64,000 nucleotides of DNA from positions 4,782,546-4,846,545 of the forward strand of contig NC_086360.1 of the NCBI RefSeq assembly GCF_036324505.1, read 5' to 3'. Positions 11,246 to 22,493 of this stretch are shown here, piece by piece; positions within the stretch are counted from its first letter, which is position 1; every line of letters starts with the position of its first letter. Origin of the DNA: Eleginops maclovinus (lineage: Eukaryota; Chordata; Actinopteri; Perciformes; Eleginopidae). The position numbers were made by a program, and so were the translations under genes. The notes beneath the pieces are model-generated. The model did not search any database. It saw only the letters and a list, made by a program, of their open reading frames with translations, and was not told the DNA's origin.

Positions 11246-13605
11246 TGATTAACAACAACTGGTGCTCAGATGTGGAGATCATTTCTTCGGACTGTTCTCC
11301 CAGCCTAGAGCACATCATGATCGGATGCCGGCCTTTTTATCTGCCGAGGGAGTTCACATCTGTTGTTCTAACAGCAGTGTATGTTCCGCCGCACGCTGAC
11401 AACAACACAGCGCTGGAGGAGCTGTATGGGATTATCGACAGGACAGAGACTTCTCGGCCAGAGGCCGCATTTATTGTGGCCGGGGATTTTAACAGAGCCA
11501 ACATGAAGAAAGTCCTGCCGAAATACTATCAGCACGTCAGCTGCCCCACGCGCGGTGGAAATACACTGGACCATGTTTACACTCCTTTCCGGCATGGATA
11601 TAAAGCCCTCCCCTGCCCCCCCTTCGGCAAGTCAGACCACATATCTCTTCTTCTGCTCCCCGTTTACCGGCAGAGACTGAAGAGGGACCGACCTGTGACA
11701 AGGACAGTGCAGCGTTGGTCCGAGCAGTCTGACTCTGCTCTCCGCCACTGCTTTGGCATCACGGAGTGGTGTGTGTTTGAGGAGGACGATATAAACACAC
11801 ACACTGACGCGGTCATTTGCTACATCGGCAAATGCATCGATGACGTCGTGCCGCGGATTACTGTACGGACATTCCCAAATGAGAAGCCCTGGATAAACGG
11901 CGAGGTCCGAGCTAAACTTAAAGCACGGGCCATCGCACACAGCGGCGGTGATTTGGATGAGTACAGGAATTCCAGGTATGCACTCCGGAGAGCTATTAGC
12001 AGTGCGAAAAGACAATACAGGGACAAGGTGGAGTCGAACTACAAGGGCTCCAATGCCAGAAATATGTGGTCTGGACTAAAAACAATAACAGACTACAAAA
12101 GGACAACGAGTGGTGCTGAGGAAGTGTCTGCATCTCTCCCAGATGAACTGAACACATTTTATGCACGCTTTGAGAAGCCCCCGGCTGTGGAGGCACAAAA
12201 GGCCCAGGATCCCTGCTCACTGGTTTTAACCAGTGCAGATGTGTGTAGATCTCTGAAAAGGATCAACGCACACAGGGCTCCTGGACCTGATGGCATCCCT
12301 GGCCGTGCTCTCAAGGTGTGTGCAGTTCAGCTGGCAGATGTGTTCACAGACATTTTCAATAGGTCACTGCTCCAGTCTGTAGTCCCCACATGTTTTAAAG
12401 AGTCCATCATTGTCCCTGTCCCCAAAAAGACAAAACCCATCTGCCTCAATGACTACCGCCCAGTTGCACTCACCTCCATCATCATGAAGTGCTTTGAGCG
12501 GTTAGTCAAAACTTTTATCACCTCCTCCCTCCCTGACTCACTGGACCCCCTGCAGTTTGCCTACAGAGCAAACAGGTCCACGGATGATGCCATCTCCCTC
12601 ACCCTCCACACTGCCCTCTCCCACCTGGACCAGAGGAACACTTATGTGAGAATGCTGTTCATTGACTACAGTTCAGCATTCAACACCATTGTGCCCTCCA
12701 AGCTCATCATTAAGCTCAGGGACCTTGGGCTCAACAGCGCCCTCTGTGACTGGATCATGAGCTTCCTGAAGGGCAGATCCCAGGCAGTGCGGATGGGGAA
12801 CATCACATCCTCCACCTTGACCCTCAACACCGGAGCCCCTCAGGGTTGTGTGCTCAGCCCTCTCCTCTACTCCCTGTTCACGCACGACTGCGTGGCCACA
12901 CACAGCTCCAACACCATCATCAAGTTTGCTGACGACACGACCGTCATCGGCCTGATCACAGACGGCGACGAGACGGCGTACAGAGAGGAGGTCAGAGCCC
13001 TGACATCTTGGTGCCAGGACAACAACCTCCATCTCAACGTCAGCAAAACAAAGGAGCTGATTGTGGACTACAGGAAGAGGCAGAGAGAGGCACACACACC
13101 CATCACCATCGACGGGACTCCTGTGGAGAGAGTCAGCAGCTTCAGGTTCCTCGGGGTAAACATCAGTGAGGACCTGACATGGACACATCACACCAGGGTC
13201 ATATCCAAGACGGCTCGACAGCGGCTCTTCTTCCTCCGCAGGCTGCGGAAGTTCAACATGGACTCCAGGATACTCTGCAACTTCTACAGGTGCACCATCG
13301 AGAGTATCCTGACTGGCTGCATCACCGCCTGGTATGGCAGTTGCACCGCCCTCAACCGTAAGACTCTACAGAGGGTGGTGAAAACTGCTCAGCACATCAC
13401 CAGGACGGAGCTGCCATCCATGGAGGACCTCTACACCCAGCGGTGTAGGAAGAAGGCCGGTAGGATATTAAAGGACCCCCATCACCCCAGCAACTATCTG
13501 TTCTGTCTGCTGCCGTCTGGCAGACGGTACCGCAGCATCCGGACCAAGACTACCAGACTCAGAGACAGTTTTATACCACAGGCTATAAGACTACTGAACT
13601 CCTGA
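11246..13605 (+). CDS. LINE endonuclease (partial) and reverse transcriptase, open frame
   Basis: An uninterrupted frame of about 785 LINE residues; the open frame itself starts at 11206 inside the hAT end, so its first dozen residues are not LINE. The endonuclease part keeps the GDFN motif (VAGDFNRANMKK), LDHVYT and the SDH triplet, but its first half is lost. The reverse transcriptase shows APGPDGIPG, NDYRPVALTS, the catalytic LFIDYSSAFNT, TGAPQGCVLSPLLYSLF and the catalytic FADDT box. The C-terminal region has the WYGSCTALNRKTLQRVVKTA block common in fish LINEs. Such a protein nicks DNA and reverse-transcribes its own RNA in the nucleus, but this copy cannot be autonomous without the front of the endonuclease. 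No stop or frameshift is seen in the remaining frame, so the insertion is young. Confidence 0.85.
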
Positions 13606-14183
13606 GCTCTGTGAATGTCTACTCACATCTGTTTATAGTACACACATACATATATATATATATATATATTATACACATCTGCCATACATATCTGTTTATA
13701 GTACACATATCTATATATTGTACATATCTGCCATATACATCTGTTATACATAATATATGCATCTGTCCATACCTCCTCATTCCACAGAGTAAAGTATTTA
13801 AATACTCTCAATGTATTCCACATATGTATATATTTCACATCCTCAAATCTTTATTGTTGATACTGTAAATATTCTTCTCTCTTTTTGCTTTTTTATTTAT
13901 CTTATTTGCACCATGTATGTTGAGTTGTTGGAGGAGCACGCGACATAAGATTTTCATTGCCAACATATACGCTGTATCTGCTGTGCATATGACAAATAAA
14001 AACCTTGAAACCTAAATACATAAGAAGATCTCACCACTGCATTGTTCTTGTCCACTCTTCCTTCAAGCTGTACAAAACAGAGCGTTATGATGTTAACTGC
14101 TTCAATGCAAAGTATAGCCTAGCATGATAAACCTTCAGCGCTTTACAACCATATTTGATGCAACGTTTACTATTATAATGCAG

Positions 14184-15420
14184 ATGGATACCTACGTACT
14201 TTTTTTGAGAGAAAAGAGGGTCACAGTGAGACCAGAGGACCTCAAGACCGAAAAAATAGCTGTCATCTTTCAAGTAAGTAGCCTATATCACACAATCCTG
14301 TCTAATTTCACTATTTAATTTTTATTTCACTATTTTATTCATGCATGGGGTAAGATTAGCCACCTGAAAAACATATTTAAAAAGAGAATATTATTTTAAC
14401 CATGAAAGTTTATCAATTAGTTTTTGCATTAATAGTAACATGACACTTTGAAATTTGGTATGATGTGAAGATTTGAAACAAATTACGCCTTTATCACTCA
14501 TATTACGCCTTTATGTAAAAAGTGGCTCAACTTACCCCGGTCTCCCCTATATGTAACAAATCATAATCTCATCTCTTATCACACAGGTGCAGAAGGACAC
14601 TATTTATTTAACAGATGACCACAACATCGCCATCTTCCCAGAGGAGAACGGGCACTTCATCTCTGTGGATCTGGTGGACCGGGGCCACTACGAGGTGCAT
14701 GGGGATGCCTCGGCATCAGCAGCAGCAGCACCACCACCACCACCTGCAACAGCAACAGCAGCAGCAGCGGACCAACGTCCACGTTTTGCTTTTCAGCGGC
14801 CTGTTGCCAGTGCTGTCGCGAGAACAAAGGCATTTCAAAGGTAGGCTATAACAGTAATGTATGATTGAATGATTTGGGTTAGGGTTACGATTACAATTAC
14901 GATTACGGTTACGATTTTTCAGTCGTAGAGAAGACACTGGTCTTCAAGACGTGGTGGCCGAGATAGAGGAGGTGATCGAGGCAGCCCAGGGCCTGAAGGA
15001 GGTCACCAAGAGCATCAAGGAGGTAACAGAAGGGACTGGCAAAGCAACTCTACTGTGCCTACAAGAGGGAGAAGTGAATGCCCTGAAGACTGTCTTTGGC
15101 TGCCTTGTGTGCACAGGTTAGTACAGTTTTACTTGTAGTTGATTATCAAGTTGATTTCCAAGTCAAGAAGGTAAACTAAACACGTAGGCCTAAGGAAAAA
15201 CAATTAAGGTCTACCAAAATGTTATGTTTTTTAATCTACAGGTCCTGTGGAAAAACCCATTTTTTCATCTTGCTGCAGAAGCATCATCGGATGCAGGTCG
15301 TGCATTCAACAGTGGGAACACAGCCACGACTACTGCCCGAAGTGTCGGTGTCAAGACAGGGAGACAAATGAAGTGGCTGGGTTGGACGAGGCCCTGGCAG
15401 TGCTGAGGAAGCTTTTTTAA
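14184..15420 (+). CDS. Transposon-borne PB1-like/RING-like zinc-finger protein (238 aa)
   Basis: Four exons join in frame: 14184-14273, 14587-14840, 14923-15116 and 15242-15420, all with GT-AG borders, giving 238 residues and a TAA stop. Residues 1-70 (MDTYVLFLREKRVTVRP to the HYEVHGD block) form a compact, probably ubiquitin-like or PB1-like domain. Next come an Ala/Pro-rich linker coded by GCA/CCA repeats and a Glu/Val-rich helical stretch (VVAEIEEVIEAAQGLKEV). The end holds CLVC, SSCC, GCRSC and CPKC, the Cys pairs of a RING/U-box-like zinc finger, which suggests ubiquitin ligase activity. The gene lies inside the 10.6-kb transposon and converges on the transposase with 59 bp between stop codons. 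AATAAA is at 15424. The ATG follows directly on the acceptor; an ATG at 14178 is an alternative start. Function in transposition is inference. Confidence 0.8.
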
Positions 15421-15479
15421 AATGAATAAATAATTCAAAACGATGTTGATTTTAACACGATTCATATGTATTTATTTAT

Positions 15480-17560
15480 TTACAATGTTGCATGCATGTC
15501 AGAGACATTAATTAGATGGAGCAGTGCCTCCTGAAACATGGTGTAGTCCTGGTTAACGACCGTATCGAAGAGATGAGACATGTCCGGGTACCTCTCCCCA
15601 AACGCTTGCTCTGCTAGACCTCTCTGTTCATCGGATGAAAACGGGTCAGAGCCAAAGGCTGAAACCCAAGTCAGAGATGATCCCATCTCCTCCTCGTACA
15701 TATGTGCTGCCTCAGCAGCATTGGGCAGCAGCTCTACAGGACAGCTGGCTGGACACCTAGCAGCCGCAAGTTGGTTTGGTATCCCTCTGCCTAAAATGAG
15801 TAAAAAAAAGTTTTACATTTTATACAATTTTTTCCCTTTTTTTTGGTCAGTGAAAAACTGCTATTACACTTGTAAGCTATTACACTTTACCTGGTATCCT
15901 ATGTGCATTCCAGGACTGCACAACTCGAGCAAGTCCTATTGCACTGACTTGACAGGCCAAGTTTGACACACAGAATTTAGTTGTGTTGTCCTGCATGTCC
16001 ACTAGTTTCTGGTCCTGTAGGTGGATGAGGGCCTGTTTGATGGGATAGTTGACCCGGTTGTTGACCTCTGGCCAAATTCTTTCCACTCGAAGATTCTGTT
16101 TAAATCACACACACAAAAAAACGTTTTGTATATGACATTTCAGACATTTTTTAACCACCCAAAAGTAATAAAAGGCTGAAGACAGATCCTAGTAGTAGTA
16201 GGCTAGTAGTAGTAGTAGTAGCCTAGTACTACTAGAAAAAAATACCTTTGAAGAGGTTGTCTGCAGGTAAGGGAGTCTATTGGTGTTGTGTCGATGTTCA
16301 GCCAACTTCTCCTGCATGTATAACGTCAAATAAAACTCCTTGCCGTGATCAACTCTAATCTGGTCCCACATTCCGTTGTTGACAACTGCTTTCCTGTATT
16401 TAAAAAAGGAAGGAAAGAAAGAAAGAAATGAAAAAGAGCAGTGTAAATTGGCATTAATTAATTAATGACATTAATGAATGGATTAATGAATCATTTGTAG
16501 GCTATTACTTGTGTAGTACATTTGCTTTTGAGCACACATGTAACACTGATGTAGACATAGAGGATTTCCAACTTGCCTGTAAACTTCCTCATAGATGATC
16601 AGATTGTTCTTCACGGGCATCGTGAATTGAGCCATAATTTTACTGCTGTACCCATCTACAGCCAACACATGGGTCACTCCGAACATACCCAACTTTTCGT
16701 TTTGGTCCATGTGTAATTTATGGCCCGTGTAGTCTGCGTGATAAGGGACTGGGTTCAGGTTTCTTGCTCCCTAAAAGAAGTACAATCCAATCAATGAAAA
16801 ATAGGCCTACAATAACATCAACAGAAACATTCACGTTATTTGCAAATATGATTACTATGTAGGCCTAGTAAACACACAACATTAAGTTAACATTCATGAT
16901 GTCAGCAATTTTAGAGCTTATTTTTTGCGCACTCTTTAGGCCTACCTCACGACGTAGCTCATTGTAGGGCTGATGGACGTTTCGTAGGATCCTTCCCACT
17001 CGCGGTTCACCCACTTTCACCCCCACAGATGACAGGTACCCTGTCATACATTTCCGTCCGTACGTTGGACCGGTCTATGGACAGTAAATAAACACACAAC
17101 TAAACAAACAAACAAATACCCTAATAATAAAGTCATAAAGGATTACAAGTGTGTAGCCTAGCCTACATTCAATTATTAGGCCGAGGCTAGGCTATTTCGG
17201 CTACGGTTTAGCCCAGACGGCAAAATATGTTTGGCCCGATCTATTTCCTATCTGGGGCTCATCTGGCCCTGAATCGTTTTCGGTATTCATAAGGCTATGG
17301 CAATAATATTCAAACAAATGCCTAGTTCTAGATCTAGGCTTACTCACCTTTTGAATAGATGTCAGGACAGCTTCTTCCAGCTCTTGGTCTGTGATGTGCT
17401 CCTTCCGTCTCAGCCCAACGTCGCCACAGAATCTCCTCACCGACATCTCCGAGGACCCCTTAATTCCCATACTCTTCAATGTCTCAGACATTTCAGCATG
17501 AGTTTTCCCCGACAGAAAGAGTTGATTTATCATCTCGTAGTGAGACTCCAAATTAGCCAT
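15480..17560 (-). CDS. DDE integrase-type transposase of the 10.6-kb element (399 aa, apparently intact)
   Basis: Six exons read leftward join without any stop: 17348-17560, 16946-17074, 16577-16770, 16246-16393, 15891-16095 and 15480-15790 (1,200 nt). The third intron uses a GC donor (ACAG|GCAAGT); the others are GT-AG. Residues 1-71 contain a predicted helix-turn-helix ([18 protein letters not shown]). Catalytic acids are placed at D136 ([10 protein letters not shown]), D194 (IRVDHGKEF) and E233 ([11 protein letters not shown]), spacing D-57-D-38-E, with the motif VDGYSSKI between them as in integrase-core proteins of fish. The C-terminal part has [14 protein letters not shown], also typical of this family, then an acidic tail. 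The start lies 37 bp inside the right inverted repeat. The enzyme should bind the element ends and catalyse cut-and-paste transfer. IS3EU-like is the best assignment from memory. Confidence 0.85.
16194..16236. repeat. (TAG)n/(CTA)n trinucleotide patch
   Basis: Short imperfect AGT/TAG repeats in the intron between transposase exons 4 and 5. Confidence 0.8.
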
Positions 17561-17596
17561 GTTTCCTTACAGATCAGTTGTGGCATGAGTCAGTTG

Positions 17597-17841
17597 TTGG
17601 CTCGCGATCGGTTTCCCTGACAACTAACACTCCCAGGATTTGTTATCCGAATGTTTCATTTTCCATTTTCCGTTTGGGGGTGCATAATCGAAAAAACGAG
17701 AAACGAAAAACGAGAAAACGAACCGTAATCCGATTTCTGGTTTTGGTTTTGAAATGGGAAAAACGAGAAATCAAATGTTTTTTTCATTTTTTCAATCCTC
17801 AACTAAATCGGAAAAACAAATGAACGAATGATACACGGATT
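17597..17841 (-). repeat. Right terminal inverted repeat of the 10.6-kb transposon
   Basis: Reverse-complement partner of 7250-7506. The start codon of the transposase (17560) lies 37 bp inside its inner edge, so this repeat probably also carries the transposase promoter. Confidence 0.88.
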
Positions 17842-17847
17842 AAGAAA
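17842..17847. repeat. Target-site duplication AAGAAA, right copy
   Basis: Pairs with 7244-7249. Together they mark the original insertion site. Confidence 0.8.
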
Positions 17848-17979
17848 CACCAATACTACTAAGGGTTGTAATCCTCAAATGTACTTATGAGCAGTGTTGG
17901 GAAGGATACTTTCCAAACATATTCCGTTACAGAACACATGCCCAAAAAATGTAATCTGTAACGTATTCCGTTACATTAC

Positions 17980-18722
17980 TGTAGGAAATGTTCTTTTATT
18001 CGATGCCCAGGAGTCGATTAAAAGAAACGAAGTGAAGCCCCTCTTATACGTTTTAAAAGGAGTATTTAATAAAAGGATGCAGCAATAGGTTTTACAAAAG
18101 TTTCACAGCTGTGGCTCAATAGCCCGGTACACGCGTCCACAGGCCGCTGACTGAGTGGAGCTCATCAGTAGTTTCTGTCTGGCGGTCCGGCACAAAAGAG
18201 AGATCGATTTCACAATACAAACATGTTTTATAGAACCATCCCTTTCCGGCCATCAATAAACAACTTCGAATTAAGACGTGCTCCGGTCTCGTGCTCTCAT
18301 TGGTTGGTAGCAGGGGGCTGGATCCTGTTGGCCGCTTGTCACATGGGGTTCTCCGGATTCTTCTATAGGCTGACGTCGTCGGGGGCGGGTCCTCTTATGT
18401 CCACCGTCGCCATCTTGTTAGCGAAGTCCTGGAGCTCTCACCTACGATATTCTATTATGCAATCCTTCTGAGGTTTCAGTTATTAAACACACAATAGTAT
18501 CATTGCAGCATCAATGAGTGAGAGGTAGAGGCGGTGTGTTTAGTATGTAACTCCACGCGTCCTTTTCCCTCTACTCATATATAAAATACAATATTAGCTA
18601 TATGCTATCTGAGGCTAAAAACAACATCCGGTAATACTACCGGAATTGGACAAATATGATCCGTCCAGAAACAGTGAATTATCTTTTAATGTTCCGCTCC
18701 AATATATTGAGTATTTCTAACA
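17980..18722 (-). mobile_element. Solo LTR of a retrovirus-like/LTR retrotransposon
   Basis: A 743-bp block begins TGTAGGAAAT and ends ATTTCTAACA, an imperfect TG...CA inverted end pair, and is flanked by the 4-bp duplication TTAC (17976-17979 and 18723-18726). On the minus strand an AATAAA lies close to the LTR end and a TATATAAAA-like element lies upstream, so the element probably points left. No gag, pol or env coding sequence adjoins it. Confidence 0.72.
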
Positions 18723-19405
18723 TTACCCAATCTCAGTAACGTATTCTGAATACTTGGATTACGGCCATCAAATCCTGTTTACTAAACAGGCCTACTCTGG
18801 TGTGTTCTTCTGTTCCAACTGGCTGAATGTTTTAGGCCCAAGTCTGCATAATACACAAATCTAACCGCAGTCTAAGCTAACACGAGCTAATTTTAGCTAA
18901 CGTTAGCTAGCAGGTCAAACAGGGCTAGTCAGAGTCTTTCAATGGCTCCGGGGTTAGGGAATCAGCATACAGATACTGATACAACTATAAAATAGCAAGG
19001 TGACCAGTAAAACTACAGCAGATGACTACCCCTGGCTAATAACTTTTAAAAAGTACTTTAAGAGGCTTCTTCAGGTTGGAGGCGGAGACTTTGGACGCTG
19101 AAAGGAGGTTGGTTTCTGGCAAGCAGAGGTTGCACTCAGTAGTGGACCTAGCAATTTGGGGGCCTAAGGCGAACATAGCCAGGGGCCCTCTTCATCCGCT
19201 TTTTAAGCAAAAAAAACAGGAGGGGCCACCTCAAAGGCACCTATCAGTAATCGACCTTACACTAAATTAAGACTGGGTGAACCGAAACGAGAGAATAAAG
19301 TTTCAGATATATAACACCAGTGTATGTCAAAATGCCAAATATTCATTTTTCAGAAGAAATCACAACAGACACATGGGTCTATCTGTACGTGTGCGAGAGA
19401 GAGAC
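18723..19405. other. Remaining interior of the hAT-type element, no gene
   Basis: Contains repeat-like text such as TTTGGGGGCCTAAGGC-type words near 19155, but no open frame with recognisable content. Confidence 0.5.
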
Positions 19406-19416
19406 TGTGTGTGTGT

Positions 19417-19506
<90 letters not shown>

Positions 19507-19541
19507 ATGCGTGCGTGCGTGTGTGTGTGTGTGTGTGTGTG
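19406..19541. repeat. (GT)n microsatellite
   Basis: Roughly 135 bp of GT repeats with a few GA/GCAT/GCGT interruptions. Open frames here are artefacts. Confidence 0.97.
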
Positions 19542-19991
19542 AAAATGAAAAATGACATCCATATCCATTTTTGCTCATGTTTTCCATTGCATAAATATCA
19601 AAGAAAAAAAGTCCTACTGGTTGCTTTAACTTCTCACTGGTCTTCACACATAGGTGAAGTGTAGGTGTCCGGAACGCCACCTTAAAAGTTAACAACACAA
19701 TAAACACAAAAACATTTTAGGATCACGCAATTCAAATAGCTTGTTTTTATTCGCTTTCCTATTGGGGCTTCTGGGAAATGCATCAAGTTGCCTCAATTTA
19801 TTGAGAGAGTGAATAAACTCATGAAAGAGAGAAGTACCGTCATGTAATCCACTGATTCCAACAATTTAACTGTATTCTGAATACCTTCTATTTAAATTGT
19901 AACTGTGACAGAATACAGTTACTCAGCTTTTGTATTCTAAATACGTAACACTGGTACATGTATTCCGTTACTCCTCAACACTGCTTATGAG

Positions 19992-21263
19992 ACATTTTGT
20001 GTAGAGTGTGACATAATAGATCCCTAGAATAGTATATACTGGTAGAAATCCAGTTGTTATACCTTTTCATTATTTGTTCATTTTTATTGATTCATAAAAC
20101 CACATCAGTATCAGTGCATTGTGAAAAATGAACACCTGGTGACTGTTAATTTGCTGAATATCAACAGAGGGCGGCAGAGACACAGAAACATTTCCCAAAC
20201 TGAATCATGGAGAAAACTTCCACCCTTAAACTCAAATCAAATCAATCAGAGATTATAAAGAACTAACACATCAAACAAGTACCACAGATATACTTTATCA
20301 GAACCTTAAGTTTGTCTAGAAGAGATACCAGACCCATTTTATATTCTGTTAGTGGAAAAACTAGAATATACTGAAGCTCATTTGTGCCTTGGTCAACTTC
20401 AAAATACTTAGGATTCGAAGTAGGGCCTCAGTTATGTTGGTTATGAGCTCTGAGTGTCACGTATATATTTTTTAAATTTAGATTTAGGGTGTTGTTTCCA
20501 TGATAAAAAATGGCTTCTCTGTTCCCATTTAACTACAGAGTTCATGGTGTGTAGGCATTTCATTGTAGCTCTTCACACTGGTGAATACACTTTATAGCTG
20601 ATATTTAGGGATACAATTAATACTTCATATAACACTGCATTATACATATTTCCTTTGCCACTAGGGGCATTGTTGTTTCATTCTGCCCTGTCTCTACCTG
20701 ACACAGAATGGACGATTAAAGCATATTCCAGTTTGCTTACACTGTTTATTTCAATCCATCACTGGCTCACAACATAGTATTTGCAACTCTGGACAGCTAC
20801 CGTTCCTAGGTGTCACACTCTAACCCCTCCGTGTTGCAACAAACACTACATAACAATACCATTGTTACAATTGTAACTGTAAAACAAGTTGACAGGCACA
20901 CAAAAAACATGTTCGCATCCAGATGGCCACTTCACACATTGACATTCTCACATTTTGATCCATCTGATGAACATAAGTCCAATATTCCCTCTGTTTTTGC
21001 TCCGTTTTGAATATCCACCAACTTTGCACTATCTGTTTCCTGAGCTGCTAAACCCTCCACTATGTTCATCGGATAGTCTGTTAATGTCAATGTGTTGAAG
21101 TGGCATCAGCTGTTTTTCTGTTTCCTGTTTTATTTTCAAAAGGTGTTGCTCCCCATGTGTCATATCTGTTTTTACTTCCTGAGTTTAAGTTTTCCTGCCT
21201 TTGTTGATTATTGCCCCCCGCCCTGATTCTTCCTACCTGTGTGTAATCACCCTGCTGCTGTTA
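19992..21263. other. Intergenic, no gene recognised
   Basis: AT-rich unique-looking sequence with short frames only and no motif that supports coding. Confidence 0.55.
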
Positions 21264-22178
21264 GGTGCGTTTGAATTGTCAGTTTAGCTTAAGGTCCCTA
21301 ACCGAGTGAAATGACCCGGAAGTCCCTCAGTGGCCGCCATGATAAAAGCTGTTTGAATTCTCTATAGGAAAGGAGCTTTTATACTTCCTTTATATCCTCA
21401 TTTAGGTTAGGAAACACTGGACCTTCCTTTAGGAAAGGAAAGGAGAAAAATGCTGTCACACCAATGCCTTGCTGCTGCAAGATTTACGGTGACACAACAT
21501 TCGGCCATTAACGGAAACAACCGATCGTGACCGAGAAATGCGTATCATGTGACTTACGATGCTTATTAAGCAATTTAAAACTTATACCATAACATGCCAA
21601 AGTGCTTTGTTTTGAACGTTCAACATGTTAATAATCAAAAGGAGAAATATGAACATTAGTTTGTAACTGAAATTATCAAAAAAATGTCACAGTGTTTAAT
21701 GAGCCGTGTGGGGTTTCTTCCACTTTTTAAAACATGTTTTAATGGTGATTTACACACTGATAGATGTTAAGGCCTAACAAGTTTATAATCAATACATTAA
21801 AAATGTCTTTAAAACATGTAATGCAATCATATATATTGGGATTCATGTGGATTAATACGTGTGGACTGGAGGATGAGGGTGACAAGCATAAGTATCACTT
21901 TGACTTTTTTTTCAATTCCAACCATGGTCATGAAGAATACATGTTTATGTTTCACTGTTGTCCACGTTCATAAAGCATAAACAACGCCATCAGAGCGTAC
22001 GGTGTAAAGTAGATGCGCTTACAGTAGTCCTGTACAGAGAACTGTAGTTTCCCCGCAGCAGACTCACATTCATAACTTCCGCTGGCATCATAAACACGTG
22101 GGATAGTGTAAGTGCAGTCGGATACTCAAAGCACCGCAGTCTCTTCTCCTAAGTCTTTTTGAATTCTCCTATCCACTA
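21264..22178 (+). repeat. Interspersed repeat also found at 44640-45410
   Basis: The block GTGAAATGACCC, GCCATGATAA and AGCTGTTTGAATTC (21308-21361), and the block GTCTC...TCCTAAGTC near the other end, match the reverse complement of 45410-44640 within imperfect alignment. Probably a non-autonomous DNA transposon; the CACTA element at 22179 was inserted in it or next to its end. Boundaries are approximate. Confidence 0.6.
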
Positions 22179-22380
22179 CACTGTAAAAAAATATTTTCCC
22201 TTTTTGTTGTCTCAACATCTGTTTTTGAGTCAAGTGAACTTTCAACTCAAAAGTTTTCATTACTTTTGTTGAGATAACACAAATATCTGTGTTTTTGCTC
22301 TGAAATTCTAATCCACAGTTGGCACAACTGAGTTATTCTTGTCATCTCAAATTTAAGTTGAAGTTCACCCTCTGGTTCAA
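22179..22380 (+). repeat. Left end and subterminal region of the CACTA element
   Basis: Starts with the terminal CACTG motif. TCAACTCAAAAGTTTTCA and related words recur here and at 23276-23400. Confidence 0.7.
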
Positions 22381-22439
22381 CACGTTACGTCATCTTGCAC
22401 ACGCGCAGACCACGCTAACTTAGTCAACGTCAACCGTCA

Positions 22440-22493
22440 ACCGTCTCTTCATTGAAGGACCAAGCGGATGAGAAGAGAGCCGACTGTAAGTAA
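22440..22493 (+). other. Candidate non-coding first exon of the CACTA transposase gene
   Basis: Purine-rich stretch ending at GACTGTAAGTAAAC near 22490, a strong donor context. The coding exon begins after an acceptor at 23622, so an upstream UTR exon is likely. Position inferred from splice consensus alone. Confidence 0.35.

Larger units (their letters stand above)
9519..14011 (+). mobile_element. LINE of the L2/CR1 group, 5'-truncated, interrupted by a hAT element
   Basis: The LINE body spans 9519-9537 plus 11242-14011. The split reading is TGTGCTTCATGAT on the left, continuing with ATTAACAAC after the hAT insertion (the repeated 8 bp are its target duplication). It encodes the rear part of an apurinic-type endonuclease and a complete reverse transcriptase, and ends with a 3' UTR and an ACAAATAAAAACCTTGAAAC tail near 14011, typical of this LINE group. 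The 5' boundary is approximate. Confidence 0.8.
7250..17841. mobile_element. 10.6-kb DNA transposon with ~250-bp TIRs and integrase-type transposase (IS3EU-like)
   Basis: The element begins AATCCGTGTATCATTCG at 7250 and ends with the exact complement at 17841. The same 6-bp sequence AAGAAA flanks it at 7244-7249 and 17842-17847, a clear target-site duplication. The TIRs remain similar for about 250 bp. Between them lie two convergent spliced genes: a DDE integrase-like transposase on the minus strand (15480-17560) and a RING-like protein on the plus strand (14184-15420). A LINE, a hAT element and a hAT-type MITE are nested in the left half, so the original element was roughly 5.5 kb. The integrase-like transposase with 6-bp duplications best matches the eukaryotic IS3EU group as I remember it; a Ginger-like assignment is the alternative. 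Confidence 0.85.
17892..19983. mobile_element. hAT-type non-autonomous element
   Basis: Ends CAGTGTTGGG and CAACACTG with exact 8-bp duplications CTTATGAG at 17884-17891 and 19984-19991. The terminal parts repeat TATTCCGTTAC / AATACGTAACACTGG-like words, as in common fish hAT MITEs. It has grown to about 2.1 kb because a solo LTR and a GT microsatellite lie inside. No transposase frame is present. Confidence 0.85.

Noticed and set aside
12673..13191. 172-codon minus-strand frame
   Set aside because: Antisense shadow of the LINE reverse transcriptase.
19277..19707. Long Cys/Val or His/Thr frames in the GT repeat
   Set aside because: Microsatellite artefacts; the same applies to 31025-31237, 36931-37271, 48700-48810 and 60732-60983.
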